NCBI GenBank assembly: GCA_947169455.1
Contig: CAMVPV010000107.1
Coordinates: 1-5,747 of the forward strand
Length of the DNA: 5,747 bases
Origin: an uncultured Clostridia bacterium
GTDB lineage: Bacteria; Bacillota_A; Clostridia; Oscillospirales; Ruminococcaceae
Direction: 5' to 3'
The notes beneath the pieces were generated by a model. It was not told the DNA's origin. It was given only the letters and a program-made list of their open reading frames with translations, and made no database searches. The translations under genes were made by a program, and so were the position numbers. Shown in pieces: positions 1 through 5,747 of this stretch (within the stretch, counting starts at the first letter, position 1; each line of letters begins with the position of its first letter).

Positions 1-30
1 GTTAAGCCTGCATCAAAAAACAATTAATAA

Positions 31-73
31 TTTCCCGCCGTATCGCTCAAAATACGTGCGGAAAAAATTTTTT
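31..73 (+). terminator. Probable intrinsic terminator of an upstream gene
   Basis: A GC-rich hairpin pairs CCGC-CGTAT (35-43) with ATACG-T-GCGG (52-61), giving nine pairs with one bulged T at 57 and an 8-nt loop. It is followed by A6 and then T6 (68-73). Three further T-A pairs (31-33 with 63-65) bring the T tract closer to the stem. This fits the end of a + strand gene lying before the window, separating it from the trp promoter. No coding sequence is recognisable in bases 1-30. The A6 between stem and T tract is not ideal, so this is moderately supported. Confidence 0.45.
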
Positions 74-83
74 CAAAAACCAC

Positions 84-112
84 TTGACAAACCGGAATTA
101 TTGTGATATCAT
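84..112 (+). promoter_or_regulatory. Sigma-A type promoter of the trp operon
   Basis: A perfect -35 box TTGACA (84-89) is followed by a 17-nt spacer and a -10 box TATCAT (107-112, five of six consensus bases), with an extended -10 TG at 104-105. The A/T-rich run at 62-80 just upstream could act as an UP element. Transcription would start near 118-121, leaving a leader of roughly 390 nt before trpE. The position directly ahead of the T-box leader makes this the operon promoter. The boxes are seen directly; activity is inferred. Confidence 0.88.
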
Positions 113-232
113 AGTAAACGAACTGAATATCATGCTTTGTTTTAAATCCTGTGAGCAAAGGTAAGTAGCTGTTATGTCGGCATTTCAGAGAGCCTCCGGC
201 GGTGTGAGTGAGGTATGTACGGTATCAGTGAA

Positions 233-235
233 TGG
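233..235 (+). promoter_or_regulatory. T-box specifier codon TGG (Trp)
   Basis: TGG lies in the 3' side of the Stem I internal loop in the usual GAA-codon-A setting (GAATGGA, 230-236), followed by the conserved purine. It would pair with the CCA anticodon of tRNA-Trp. This agrees with the downstream genes and with C398 in the T-box bulge, which suits the G discriminator base typical of bacterial tRNA-Trp. Confidence 0.9.
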
Positions 236-388
236 ATTTGTGAGGAGCCGGGGGAAATTTTATGAAGAGTATCCCGCGCCGCGTTTCCTGCGTTAGTGTG
301 AAGGGGTATTGATGCCTTAGGCTGCGTACTTTGATTATGCCGTTTACCGCCGATGTACCCTCATGAGGCGGCTTTTTTATGCCGCGAA

Positions 389-422
389 ATCGGGTGGCAC
401 CGCGAACATATTTCGCCCCGAT
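389..422 (+). promoter_or_regulatory. T-box antiterminator helix
   Basis: Helix A1 pairs ATCGGG (389-394) with CCCGAT (417-422), six perfect pairs. The seven-base bulge UGGCACC (395-401) is the T-box proper. Helix A2 pairs GCGAA (402-406) with TTCGC (412-416) around a 5-nt loop. In the family, the UGGN of the bulge pairs with the NCCA end of uncharged tRNA. Here N is C, matching a G73 acceptor. The 3' strands of both helices are shared with the terminator, so the two structures exclude each other. Confidence 0.93.
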
Positions 423-459
423 ACCAGACATCTGTGTTGTTTGGTATCGGGGCTTTTCT
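415..459 (+). terminator. T-box attenuator terminator
   Basis: Bases 415-430 pair with 438-453 to form a 16-bp stem with a single G-U pair and a 7-nt loop (431-437). The outer 12 pairs (GCCCCGATACCA with TGGTATCGGGGC) are perfect. TTTTCT (454-459) follows. The T tract is short and interrupted by C458, but the stem is strong. It overlaps the 3' strands of antiterminator helices A1 and A2, the standard T-box switch. It ends about 50 nt before the trpE start, so termination here would silence the whole operon. Confidence 0.95.
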
Positions 460-493
460 CATTTACATAATCATCCACAGCAAATCTGCCATG

Positions 494-499
494 AAAGGA
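494..499 (+). promoter_or_regulatory. Ribosome binding site deciding the trpE start
   Basis: AAAGGA lies 9 nt upstream of ATG 509 and downstream of the T-box terminator. It favours 509 over the in-frame ATGs at 491 and 353, neither of which has a purine-rich site at a normal distance. Confidence 0.75.
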
Positions 500-508
500 A
501 CGATCATC

Positions 509-1975
509 ATGACACTTGATGAAGCGAAAAAACTCGCACAGTCCGGGGATTACGGATATATCCCCATAAGCACGGAGCTCTTCTCGGATATGCGCACTCC
601 CGTAGAAGTACTGAAGATCCTGAAGGGCGCCTCCTCTCACTGCTATATGCTCGAAAGCGCCGAGGACAAGAAGCAGTGGGGACGATTCACCTTTCTCGGC
701 TATGACCCCAAAGCCGAGCTCACCTGCAAGGACGGAACAGTAAAGCTCACACGGAACGGCATCACCGAGGAATACCGCTCGGATGCCCCCGCAGATATCA
801 TAAGAAAGCTGCTCAGAGAACACCGCAGCCCGCAGATAAAGGAGCTCCCGCCTTTCACGGGCGGACTTGTCGGCTACTTTTCCTATGATTACATAAAGTA
901 CGCCGAGCCCTCGCTGAACCTCGATGCGGAGGATTCGGAGAATTTCAACGATGTTGACCTGATGCTGTTCGATAAGGTGATAGTATTCGACAACTTCCGC
1001 CAGAAAATGATACTCATCGTCAATATCTGCACGAAGGACATCGAAAATTCATACAGAAAAGGCGAGGAAGAGCTTGCCCGCATGAAGGAGCTCATTCTTC
1101 ACGGAGAACGCGCACACGGCACTCACGGAAAGATGACCTCCCCCATACGCGCTCTGTTCACCAAAGAGGAATACTGCGCGATGGTCGAAAAAGCCAAGCA
1201 TTACATACGTGAGGGCGATATATTTCAGGTGGTGCTCAGCAACCGCCTCGATGCGGATTTTGAAGGCAGTCTGCTCGATGTTTACCGTATTCTCCGCACC
1301 ACGAACCCCTCGCCGTATATGTTCTATTTCTCCGGCGATGATATGGAGATATCCGGTGCTTCTCCCGAAACTCTCGTAAAGCTTGAAAACGGTGTGCTGC
1401 ACACGTTTCCGCTCGCAGGTTCAAGACCCCGCGGAAAGACATACGAGGAGGACATCGCACTCGAAAAGGAGCTTCTGGCGGACGAAAAGGAGAAAGCCGA
1501 GCACAATATGCTCGTCGATCTCGGACGCAACGACCTCGGCAGGATAAGCGAATTCGGCTCGGTAGAGGTCGAAAAGTATATGTCGGTGGAGAGATACTCC
1601 CACATAATGCATATCGGCTCAACTGTCCGCGGAACTATCCGTGAGGACTGCGACGCCGCAGACGCCGTATCTGCGATACTCCCTGCTGGAACTCTCTCCG
1701 GCGCTCCCAAGATAAGGGCGTGCGAGATAATCAACGAGCTGGAAAACAACAAGCGCGGGATATACGGCGGCGCGATAGGCTATCTCGATCTCGCCGGGAA
1801 CCTCGATGTATGCATAGCGATACGCTCGGCGTTCAAAAAGAACGGAAAGGTATTTATCCGTTCCGGCGCCGGGATAGTCGCAGACAGCGTTCCCGAAAAG
1901 GAATACGAAGAGAGCATCAACAAGGCAAGGGCGGTCCTTGAAGCGCTTGAAAAAGCGCAGGACGGCATTGAGTAA
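509..1975 (+). CDS. trpE: Anthranilate synthase component I
   Basis: A protein of 488 aa, usual for TrpE. It converts chorismate to anthranilate in the cytoplasm, using ammonia delivered by TrpG. The N-terminal regulatory part carries MLES (47-50), the counterpart of the LLES tryptophan-binding motif, and NPSPYMF (266-272) is the second feedback-site element, so inhibition by Trp is expected. The chorismate-binding domain follows with PLAGSRPRG (301-309), LVDLGRND (335-342), the catalytic-type His368 in MHIGSTV, GTLSGAPK (394-401), YGGAIGY (419-425) and SGAGIVADS with PEKEYEE (452-468). PLAGSRPRG and the trpG neighbour support TrpE rather than isochorismate synthase; PabB is a less likely alternative. 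I chose ATG 509 because AAAGGA (494-499) lies 9 nt before it. ATG 491 is in frame but would place that site inside the gene. The frame stays open back to 353, but that stretch is the T-box and terminator. Confidence 0.97.
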   Translation: MTLDEAKKLAQSGDYGYIPISTELFSDMRTPVEVLKILKGASSHCYMLESAEDKKQWGRFTFLGYDPKAELTCKDGTVKLTRNGITEEYRSDAPADIIRKLLREHRSPQIKELPPFTGGLVGYFSYDYIKYAEPSLNLDAEDSENFNDVDLMLFDKVIVFDNFRQKMILIVNICTKDIENSYRKGEEELARMKELILHGERAHGTHGKMTSPIRALFTKEEYCAMVEKAKHYIREGDIFQVVLSNRLDADFEGSLLDVYRILRTTNPSPYMFYFSGDDMEISGASPETLVKLENGVLHTFPLAGSRPRGKTYEEDIALEKELLADEKEKAEHNMLVDLGRNDLGRISEFGSVEVEKYMSVERYSHIMHIGSTVRGTIREDCDAADAVSAILPAGTLSGAPKIRACEIINELENNKRGIYGGAIGYLDLAGNLDVCIAIRSAFKKNGKVFIRSGAGIVADSVPEKEYEESINKARAVLEALEKAQDGIE

Positions 1976-1987
1976 GGGGGCGGCATC

Positions 1988-2572
1988 ATGATACTTTTAA
2001 TTGATAATTACGACAGCTTTTCATACAATCTCTATCAGCTCATCGGAGCGATAGACCCGGATATAAAGGTCATACGCAATGACGAACTGACCATACCCGA
2101 GATAGAGGCGCTCCGCCCCGACCGGATAATCATCTCCCCCGGACCCGGACGTCCCTGTGACGCAGGCGTATGCATCGAAGCGGCGCGCACCCTCGGCAAA
2201 ACGATCCCGCTGCTCGGCGTGTGCCTCGGACACCAGTCGATCTGCGAGGCTTTCGGAGCGGAGATAACCTATGCAAAACAGCTGATGCACGGAAAATCCT
2301 CCGTTCTCGAACTCGATACCGGCAGCCTGCTGTTCAGCGGACTTGACAAAAAAATAACCGCCGCAAGATATCATTCCCTTGCTGCTGATGAAAAGACCAT
2401 GCCGGAATGCCTGAAGATCACCGCACGCACCGATGACGGCGAGATAATGGCAGTCGAACATAAGGAATATCCTATATACGGAGTACAATTCCATCCCGAA
2501 TCGATCATGACACCCGACGGCAAAACAATACTTGACAATTTTATTAAGCAGAAAAACTGCACAGATAAATGA
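1988..2572 (+). CDS. trpG: Anthranilate synthase component II, glutamine amidotransferase
   Basis: A protein of 194 aa, full length for a free-standing TrpG. It is a class I glutamine amidotransferase that hydrolyses glutamine and channels ammonia to TrpE. Seen in order: the N-terminal LIDNYDSFSYN (4-14), the oxyanion-hole region SPGPG (50-54), the nucleophile Cys79 in GVCLGHQ (77-83), HGK (101-103), and the His169/Glu171 pair of the triad in QFHPES (167-172). The start follows trpE by 12 nt, and AAGGGGG (1974-1980), overlapping the trpE stop, sits 7 nt before ATG 1988. In many clostridia this protein is shared with folate synthesis (as PabA), but its place between trpE and trpD argues for the tryptophan role. 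The stop TGA is in the same frame as trpD downstream. Confidence 0.97.
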   Translation: MILLIDNYDSFSYNLYQLIGAIDPDIKVIRNDELTIPEIEALRPDRIIISPGPGRPCDAGVCIEAARTLGKTIPLLGVCLGHQSICEAFGAEITYAKQLMHGKSSVLELDTGSLLFSGLDKKITAARYHSLAADEKTMPECLKITARTDDGEIMAVEHKEYPIYGVQFHPESIMTPDGKTILDNFIKQKNCTDK

Positions 2573-2650
2573 GCGGATACGGACAATAAAACAAAGCAGA
2601 ATGAACGCAAAGATAAACAGCGCCGTGACCGCTTGAAAGGAAGGATCACC
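2573..2650 (+). other. trpG-trpD spacer, open in the shared frame
   Basis: This is the only sizeable gap between genes in the operon (78 nt); the other junctions overlap or nearly touch. It is A-rich and has no convincing terminator or promoter. trpG and trpD are in the same frame (their starts differ by 663 nt), and no stop lies between the trpG TGA and trpD ATG. The 26 codons would read as a very hydrophilic chain rich in Lys, Arg, Asp, Asn and Gln. The 3' end holds the trpD ribosome binding site, a polypurine run AAAGGAAGGA at 2636-2645. Confidence 0.6.
2636..2645 (+). promoter_or_regulatory. Ribosome binding site deciding the trpD start
   Basis: AAAGGAAGGA ends 5 nt before ATG 2651. An in-frame TTG at 2633 could be taken as a start, but it overlaps this site and would add six residues with no homology value. 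ATG 2651 gives the usual TrpD beginning, a short helix-forming MITEAIKKL. Confidence 0.8.
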
Positions 2651-3673
2651 ATGATAACAGAAGCAATAAAAAAACTCGCTGTAAAGGAAGACCTCTCGGA
2701 AGAGACAGTTGAACAGACAATGGACGAAATAATGAACGGCAAGGCAGACCCCGTTCAGATAGCCGCTTACCTCACAGCACTCAGCATGAAGGGCGAAACT
2801 ATCGAGGAGATAACCGCATCCGCCAAGGGAATGCGCCGCGCCGGCACGCCCCTTGCACACGAGGGCAGCGTTTTTGAGATAGTAGGCACCGGCGGCGACT
2901 GCTCAAATTCGTTCAATATATCCACCACCGCTTCGATAGTCATCGCGGCAGGCGGCGTAAAGGTCGCAAAGCACGGCAACCGCGCCGCTTCGAGCAGATC
3001 GGGCGCAGCCGACTGCTTCGAGGCACTCGGCGTGAATATCTCGCCCGACCCCGAAAGGAACTCAGAGATACTCAGGAAGTGCGGTATGTGTTTCCTGTTC
3101 GCACAGAAATATCATTCGGCAATGAAATATGTCGCTCCCGTGAGAAAAGAACTCGGGATAAGGACAGTTTTCAATTTCTTAGGTCCCCTCACTAATCCCG
3201 CCGCAGCTGATACACAGGTCATGGGCGTGTGCGATGAAGCATTGGTGGAACCGCTCGCGCACGTTCTCGCAAACCTCGGTGTCAAGCGCGGGATGACCGT
3301 GTATGGAACCGACCGCCTCGATGAGATATCCATTTCCGCACCCACAAAGGTATGTGAGTTCGAGAACGGCAATTTCAGAAGCTATGAAATACGCCCCGAG
3401 GATTTCGGCATGAAGAGCGCTCCCCGCGAGGAGATAGTCGGCGGCACAGGCGCGGATAACGCAAAGATATCGCTTGGCATACTCAAAGGTGAGATAAAGG
3501 GCGCAAAGCGCGATATCGTCCTGCTGAATGCCGGCTTCGGGCTTTACCTCGCCGGCAAGGCAAATTCTCCCGCTGAGGGCATCAGCCTCGCCGCAGAGAT
3601 TATCGACAGCGGCAAGGCGCTCGAAAAGCTGAACGAATTCATCGCCGCATCGAACGAAGGAGCCGCCGCATGA
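2651..3673 (+). CDS. trpD: Anthranilate phosphoribosyltransferase
   Basis: A protein of 340 aa, typical for monofunctional TrpD. It transfers phosphoribose from PRPP to anthranilate. The N-terminal helical domain (about 1-70, with [12 protein letters not shown] at 33-44) is followed by the phosphoribosyltransferase domain. The PRPP-binding glycine loop GTGGD is at 79-83 with NISTT at 89-93. [15 protein letters not shown] (107-121) forms the anthranilate/PRPP site, [14 protein letters not shown] (171-184) is the family signature, and Asp224-Glu225 in LDEIS is the metal-binding pair. No key residue is missing. The family also includes pyrimidine-nucleoside phosphorylases, but the [13 protein letters not shown] signature and the operon settle TrpD. 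Its TGA stop overlaps the trpC start by ATGA. Confidence 0.97.
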   Translation: MITEAIKKLAVKEDLSEETVEQTMDEIMNGKADPVQIAAYLTALSMKGETIEEITASAKGMRRAGTPLAHEGSVFEIVGTGGDCSNSFNISTTASIVIAAGGVKVAKHGNRAASSRSGAADCFEALGVNISPDPERNSEILRKCGMCFLFAQKYHSAMKYVAPVRKELGIRTVFNFLGPLTNPAAADTQVMGVCDEALVEPLAHVLANLGVKRGMTVYGTDRLDEISISAPTKVCEFENGNFRSYEIRPEDFGMKSAPREEIVGGTGADNAKISLGILKGEIKGAKRDIVLLNAGFGLYLAGKANSPAEGISLAAEIIDSGKALEKLNEFIAASNEGAAA

Positions 3674-4449
3674 TACTTGATGATATCGTAATTTACCGCA
3701 GGGAGCAGCTTGCAAAGGAAAAAGAGCGCATCCCGTCTGCCGAGATAAAAAAACGTGCGGAGAAGATATCCGCACCCTGCCGCGGGTTCGGGAACGCGCT
3801 GAAAAAAGACGGTATTTCCGTGATAGCCGAGGTCAAGAAGGCATCGCCCTCGAAAGGGCTGATACAGCCCGATTTTGAACCTGTGAGGGTCGCCTGCGAA
3901 TACGAAAAGGCGGGAGCGGCTGCGGTATCCTGCCTCACCGAGGAGCACTATTTCATGGGCAGCTCCGCATATCTCTCGCAGATACATGAAAATATATCCT
4001 TACCGGTGCTCCGCAAGGATTTCATCATCGACCCATATCAGATATACGAGGCGCGGGTCATCGGCGCAGACGCGATACTTCTTATCGCTGCGCTGCTCGA
4101 CAGGAAAACGCTCTCCGAATACCGCGATATCGCAGGATATCTCGGCATGGACGTGCTCGGAGAGTCACACAATGAAAAGGAAGCAGAGGATATCCTCGAA
4201 GCGGGATGCAGGGTCGTCGGGATAAACAACCGCGATCTCAAGACCTTTGAGGTCTCGCTGAAAAACACCGAACGCATCATCGGTATGATACCCGACGACC
4301 GCGTGAAGGTCTCCGAGAGCGGCATTTCAACGAATGATGATATGCGTTTTCTGAAAAGCCTCGGCGCAGATGCAGTGCTCATCGGCGAAACACTCATGCG
4401 CAGCGGCAGCATAAACGATAGCATGAAGATGCTCACCTCGGGAGTATGA
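3670..4449 (+). CDS. trpC: Indole-3-glycerol phosphate synthase
   Basis: A protein of 259 aa, normal for a monofunctional TrpC (no fusion to TrpF). It closes the pyrrole ring of CdRP, with loss of CO2, to give indole-3-glycerol phosphate. The beta/alpha barrel carries the expected residues: Glu54 and Lys56 in [12 protein letters not shown] (52-63), Lys116 in [16 protein letters not shown] (114-129), Glu165 in VLGESHNE, Asn186 and Arg188 in GINNRDL (184-190), Glu216 and Ser217 in SESGI (215-219), and the phosphate-binding [12 protein letters not shown] (232-243). The Glu165 segment reads LGESH where the family usually has a form like L(V/T)EV(H/S); the Glu itself is kept. The ATG overlaps the trpD TGA (ATGA), and AAGGAG (3657-3662) lies 7 nt upstream inside trpD, so coupled translation is likely. 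Confidence 0.97.
   Translation: MILDDIVIYRREQLAKEKERIPSAEIKKRAEKISAPCRGFGNALKKDGISVIAEVKKASPSKGLIQPDFEPVRVACEYEKAGAAAVSCLTEEHYFMGSSAYLSQIHENISLPVLRKDFIIDPYQIYEARVIGADAILLIAALLDRKTLSEYRDIAGYLGMDVLGESHNEKEAEDILEAGCRVVGINNRDLKTFEVSLKNTERIIGMIPDDRVKVSESGISTNDDMRFLKSLGADAVLIGETLMRSGSINDSMKMLTSGV
4440..4444 (+). promoter_or_regulatory. Ribosome binding site deciding the trpF start
   Basis: GGGAG at the end of trpC is 7 nt from ATG 4452 but only 1 nt from ATG 4446, which overlaps the trpC stop. Spacing favours 4452. The alternative would add just Met-Asn. Confidence 0.6.
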
Positions 4450-4451
4450 AC

Positions 4452-5066
4452 ATGAAGATAAAGTTCTGCGGGATACGCCGCGAAGAAGATGCACTTTTTC
4501 TTAATGAATTCCCGCCCGACTATGCGGGGTTCGTATTCGCTCCGAGCCGCCGGCGGATAACTCCGGAACAGGCAGCTGCGCTCAGGGATATACTGCTGCC
4601 GCAGATAAAGACGGTCGGGGTGTTCGTAAATGCTCCGCTCGAAGAGCTTGCCCGCTGCACCGGAGTTATCTCGGTATGGCAGCTGCACGGCGATGAGGAT
4701 GAGAACTATATCAATGAGCTGCGGGATATCTTACCGGAAAACAGCGAGATATGGAAAGCTGTTCGGGTGCGCTCGGCGGATGATATCACAGAAGCGGCAG
4801 CACTGCCCGCCGATATGCTCCTGCTGGATGCTTTTTCACATGACGCCGCAGGCGGCACCGGAAAGACCTTCGATCACAGTGTGATAGAGCAGGCAGATAT
4901 CGGAAAGCCGTTCTTTCTGGCGGGCGGGATAGATATCTCGAATATCGGTGATATCATCGGAAAAATCTCGCCGCATGGCATCGACATAAGCAGCGGCATC
5001 GAAACGGACGGCGCAAAGGATCGTTCAAAGATAGAAGCTATAATGAACTTTTTGAGAAAGGCATGA
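4452..5066 (+). CDS. trpF: Phosphoribosylanthranilate isomerase
   Basis: A protein of 204 aa from ATG 4452 (206 from ATG 4446), the normal size for TrpF. It performs the Amadori rearrangement of phosphoribosylanthranilate to CdRP, supplying TrpC. The catalytic Cys6 is in [10 protein letters not shown] (4-13), the first strand of the barrel. [10 protein letters not shown] (26-35), VGVFVN (55-60) and WQLHGDE (76-82) follow. The catalytic Asp126 is in LLLDAF (123-128), followed by GGTGKTFDH (134-142). The phosphate-binding end has FFLAGGI (154-160) and [15 protein letters not shown] (176-190). All core elements are present. As a separate gene directly after trpC it resembles the arrangement in many Firmicutes and differs from the fused trpCF of enterobacteria. 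Its TGA overlaps an ATG at 5063 of the trpB frame. Confidence 0.96.
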   Translation: MKIKFCGIRREEDALFLNEFPPDYAGFVFAPSRRRITPEQAAALRDILLPQIKTVGVFVNAPLEELARCTGVISVWQLHGDEDENYINELRDILPENSEIWKAVRVRSADDITEAAALPADMLLLDAFSHDAAGGTGKTFDHSVIEQADIGKPFFLAGGIDISNIGDIIGKISPHGIDISSGIETDGAKDRSKIEAIMNFLRKA

Positions 5067-5071
5067 TATTT

Positions 5072-5747
5072 ATGGAAAAAACAGGTAGATTCGGGGATTT
5101 CGGCGGACAGTACGTTCCCGAGACCGTTATGAACGCCGTTCAGGAACTTGAAGCGGCTTACAATAAATACATCGACGATGAGGATTTCAAAAAAGAGCTC
5201 GCAGATCTGTACCGCAATTACGCCGGCAGACCTTCTATGCTCTACTACGCCGAAAAGATGACCAAGGATCTCGGCGGGTGCAGGATATACCTCAAAAGAG
5301 AAGATCTCAACCACACCGGCTCGCACAAGATAAACAACGTTCTCGGTCAGCTCCTGCTTGCGAAGAAAATGGGCAAAAAGCGCATAATCGCCGAGACAGG
5401 TGCCGGTCAGCACGGCGTTGCGACCGCTACGGTATGTGCTCTCATGGGCTTGGAATGCTGCGTATATATGGGACGCACCGACACCGAAAGACAGTCTCTG
5501 AACGTATATCGCATGGAACTTCTCGGCGCGAAGGTAGTTCCCGTTGACAGCGGCACTGCCACATTGAAGGACGCTATCAACGAAGCTATGCGCGACTGGG
5601 CGACCAACGTCGAAACGACTTTCTACTGCATAGGCTCGGTGATGGGACCGTACCCCTACCCCGAAATGGTGCGCAATTTCCAGAAGATCATCAGTGAAGA
5701 GATACGCGAACAGCTCATTGAAAAGGAAGGAAAGCTGCCCGACTGTG
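5072..5747 (+). CDS. trpB: Tryptophan synthase beta subunit, 3' end beyond window
   Basis: The reading frame is open from ATG 5072 to the window edge, giving the first 225 residues of a family about 400 aa long. TrpB condenses indole with serine on PLP and works with TrpA. Seen: the N-terminal [13 protein letters not shown] (5-17), [12 protein letters not shown] (52-63), [16 protein letters not shown] (74-89) with the PLP Schiff-base Lys86, [12 protein letters not shown] (108-119) with the catalytic-type Glu108, and the [17 protein letters not shown] stretch (140-156). The short N-terminus and these motifs match TrpB1, the TrpA-partner type, rather than TrpB2. Two ATGs are possible. ATG 5063 overlaps the trpF stop, while ATG 5072 gives the usual start and lies 10 nt after AAAGG (5057-5061). 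I prefer 5072, with some doubt. trpA is expected next. Confidence 0.96.
   Translation, partial: MEKTGRFGDFGGQYVPETVMNAVQELEAAYNKYIDDEDFKKELADLYRNYAGRPSMLYYAEKMTKDLGGCRIYLKREDLNHTGSHKINNVLGQLLLAKKMGKKRIIAETGAGQHGVATATVCALMGLECCVYMGRTDTERQSLNVYRMELLGAKVVPVDSGTATLKDAINEAMRDWATNVETTFYCIGSVMGPYPYPEMVRNFQKIISEEIREQLIEKEGKLPDC

Larger units (their letters stand above)
119..460 (+). ncRNA. T-box riboswitch leader, tRNA-Trp specific
   Basis: This cis-acting leader should sense uncharged tRNA-Trp and allow transcription into trpE only when tryptophan is scarce. Stem I has a specifier loop formed by GGTAAGTA (160-167) and GAATGGA (230-236), closed below by GCAAA/TTTGT (155-159 with 237-241) and above by GCTG/CAGT (168-171 with 226-229). 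The distal arm has CAGAGAG (186-192) beside CCTC/GAGG (193-196 with 210-213) and a GGTG-containing loop. A middle region with CCGCG and GCGTTA (about 263-295) resembles the Stem II/IIA-B pseudoknot zone. A small helix, GCGGC/GCCGC (368-372 with 381-385), may be Stem III. The T-box core TGGCACCGCG (395-404) and the terminator follow. The identity is secure from the core motif and layout; the detailed fold was drawn by eye. Confidence 0.95.

Noticed and set aside
221..226. GGTATC in Stem I complementary to GATACC (420-425) in the terminator 5' arm
   Set aside because: A six-base match far apart in the leader; both segments already have better local partners, so a long-range pairing is not supported.
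359..368. Perfect 10-base palindrome CCTCATGAGG in the leader, as an operator
   Set aside because: It lies about 240 nt downstream of the transcription start within the structured T-box RNA, and no known repressor site is recognised; a 10-base palindrome can arise by chance.
1..508. A leader peptide with tandem Trp codons, as in enterobacterial trp attenuation
   Set aside because: No short frame with adjacent TGG codons and a ribosome binding site is seen; the single relevant TGG is the T-box specifier.
2548..2560. Small hairpin GCAG-AAAAA-CTGC at the end of trpG
   Set aside because: Only four base pairs, inside the coding region and with no T tract, so it is not a credible terminator.
2532..2570. 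Perfect TTGACA at 2532-2537 near the end of trpG, as a promoter for trpD
   Set aside because: No -10 like hexamer lies 16-18 nt downstream; the nearest A/T-rich candidate (ATAAAT at 2565-2570) is 27 nt away.
377..2860. Long reverse-strand open frames opposite trpE and trpG (for example 377-823, 1324-1752 and 2021-2860)
   Set aside because: They are antisense to genes with intact family motifs, their translations are serine-, cysteine- or arginine-rich without recognisable domains, and they lack good ribosome binding sites.
3179..4688. Reverse-strand open frames opposite trpD and trpC
   Set aside because: These are shadows from codon bias of the sense genes; no domain or start signal supports them.

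Overview
The window carries most of a tryptophan biosynthesis operon on the + strand, in the order trpE-trpG-trpD-trpC-trpF-trpB (trpB cut by the window end), preceded by a promoter and a long T-box leader. The organism looks like a Gram-positive of the Firmicutes, most likely a clostridial gut or rumen type (Ruminococcus / Oscillospiraceae). The reasons are the tRNA-sensing T-box, the free-standing trpG, trpC and trpF genes, the AGGA/GGAG-type ribosome binding sites, the moderately GC-rich coding sequence, and frequent use of ATA for isoleucine. The taxon is inferred from these traits and not from any database match.

Layout: bases 1-80 hold a probable terminator for an unseen upstream gene, with an A/T-rich tract. 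Bases 84-112 form a near-consensus sigma-A promoter (TTGACA, 17 nt, TATCAT, with an extended TG). Bases about 119-460 are an untranslated leader with the parts of a T-box riboswitch: a Stem I specifier loop carrying TGG (Trp), an antiterminator with the T-box bulge UGGCACC, and a mutually exclusive intrinsic terminator. Then follow trpE (509-1975), trpG (1988-2572), a 78-nt spacer, trpD (2651-3673), trpC (3670-4449), trpF (4452-5066) and trpB (5072 to beyond 5747). trpA would be expected just outside the window.

The genes encode the chorismate-to-tryptophan route as far as the beta subunit of tryptophan synthase. TrpE with TrpG makes anthranilate, TrpD adds phosphoribose, TrpF isomerises, TrpC closes the indole ring, and TrpB (with TrpA) condenses indole with serine. 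Every visible active site looks intact. The last three junctions (D/C, C/F, F/B) are ATGA overlaps or near-overlaps that suggest translational coupling. Control is probably at two levels: uncharged tRNA-Trp antiterminates transcription through the T-box, and tryptophan feeds back on TrpE (its MLES and NPSPY sites are present).

I found no mobile element, CRISPR array, tRNA, rRNA or unfamiliar gene. No undescribed system is apparent. The points most worth a second look are in the leader (a second terminator-like hairpin and a helix that would mask the specifier) and at the trpG-trpD junction, where the two genes share a frame across one TGA with an open, highly charged linker.
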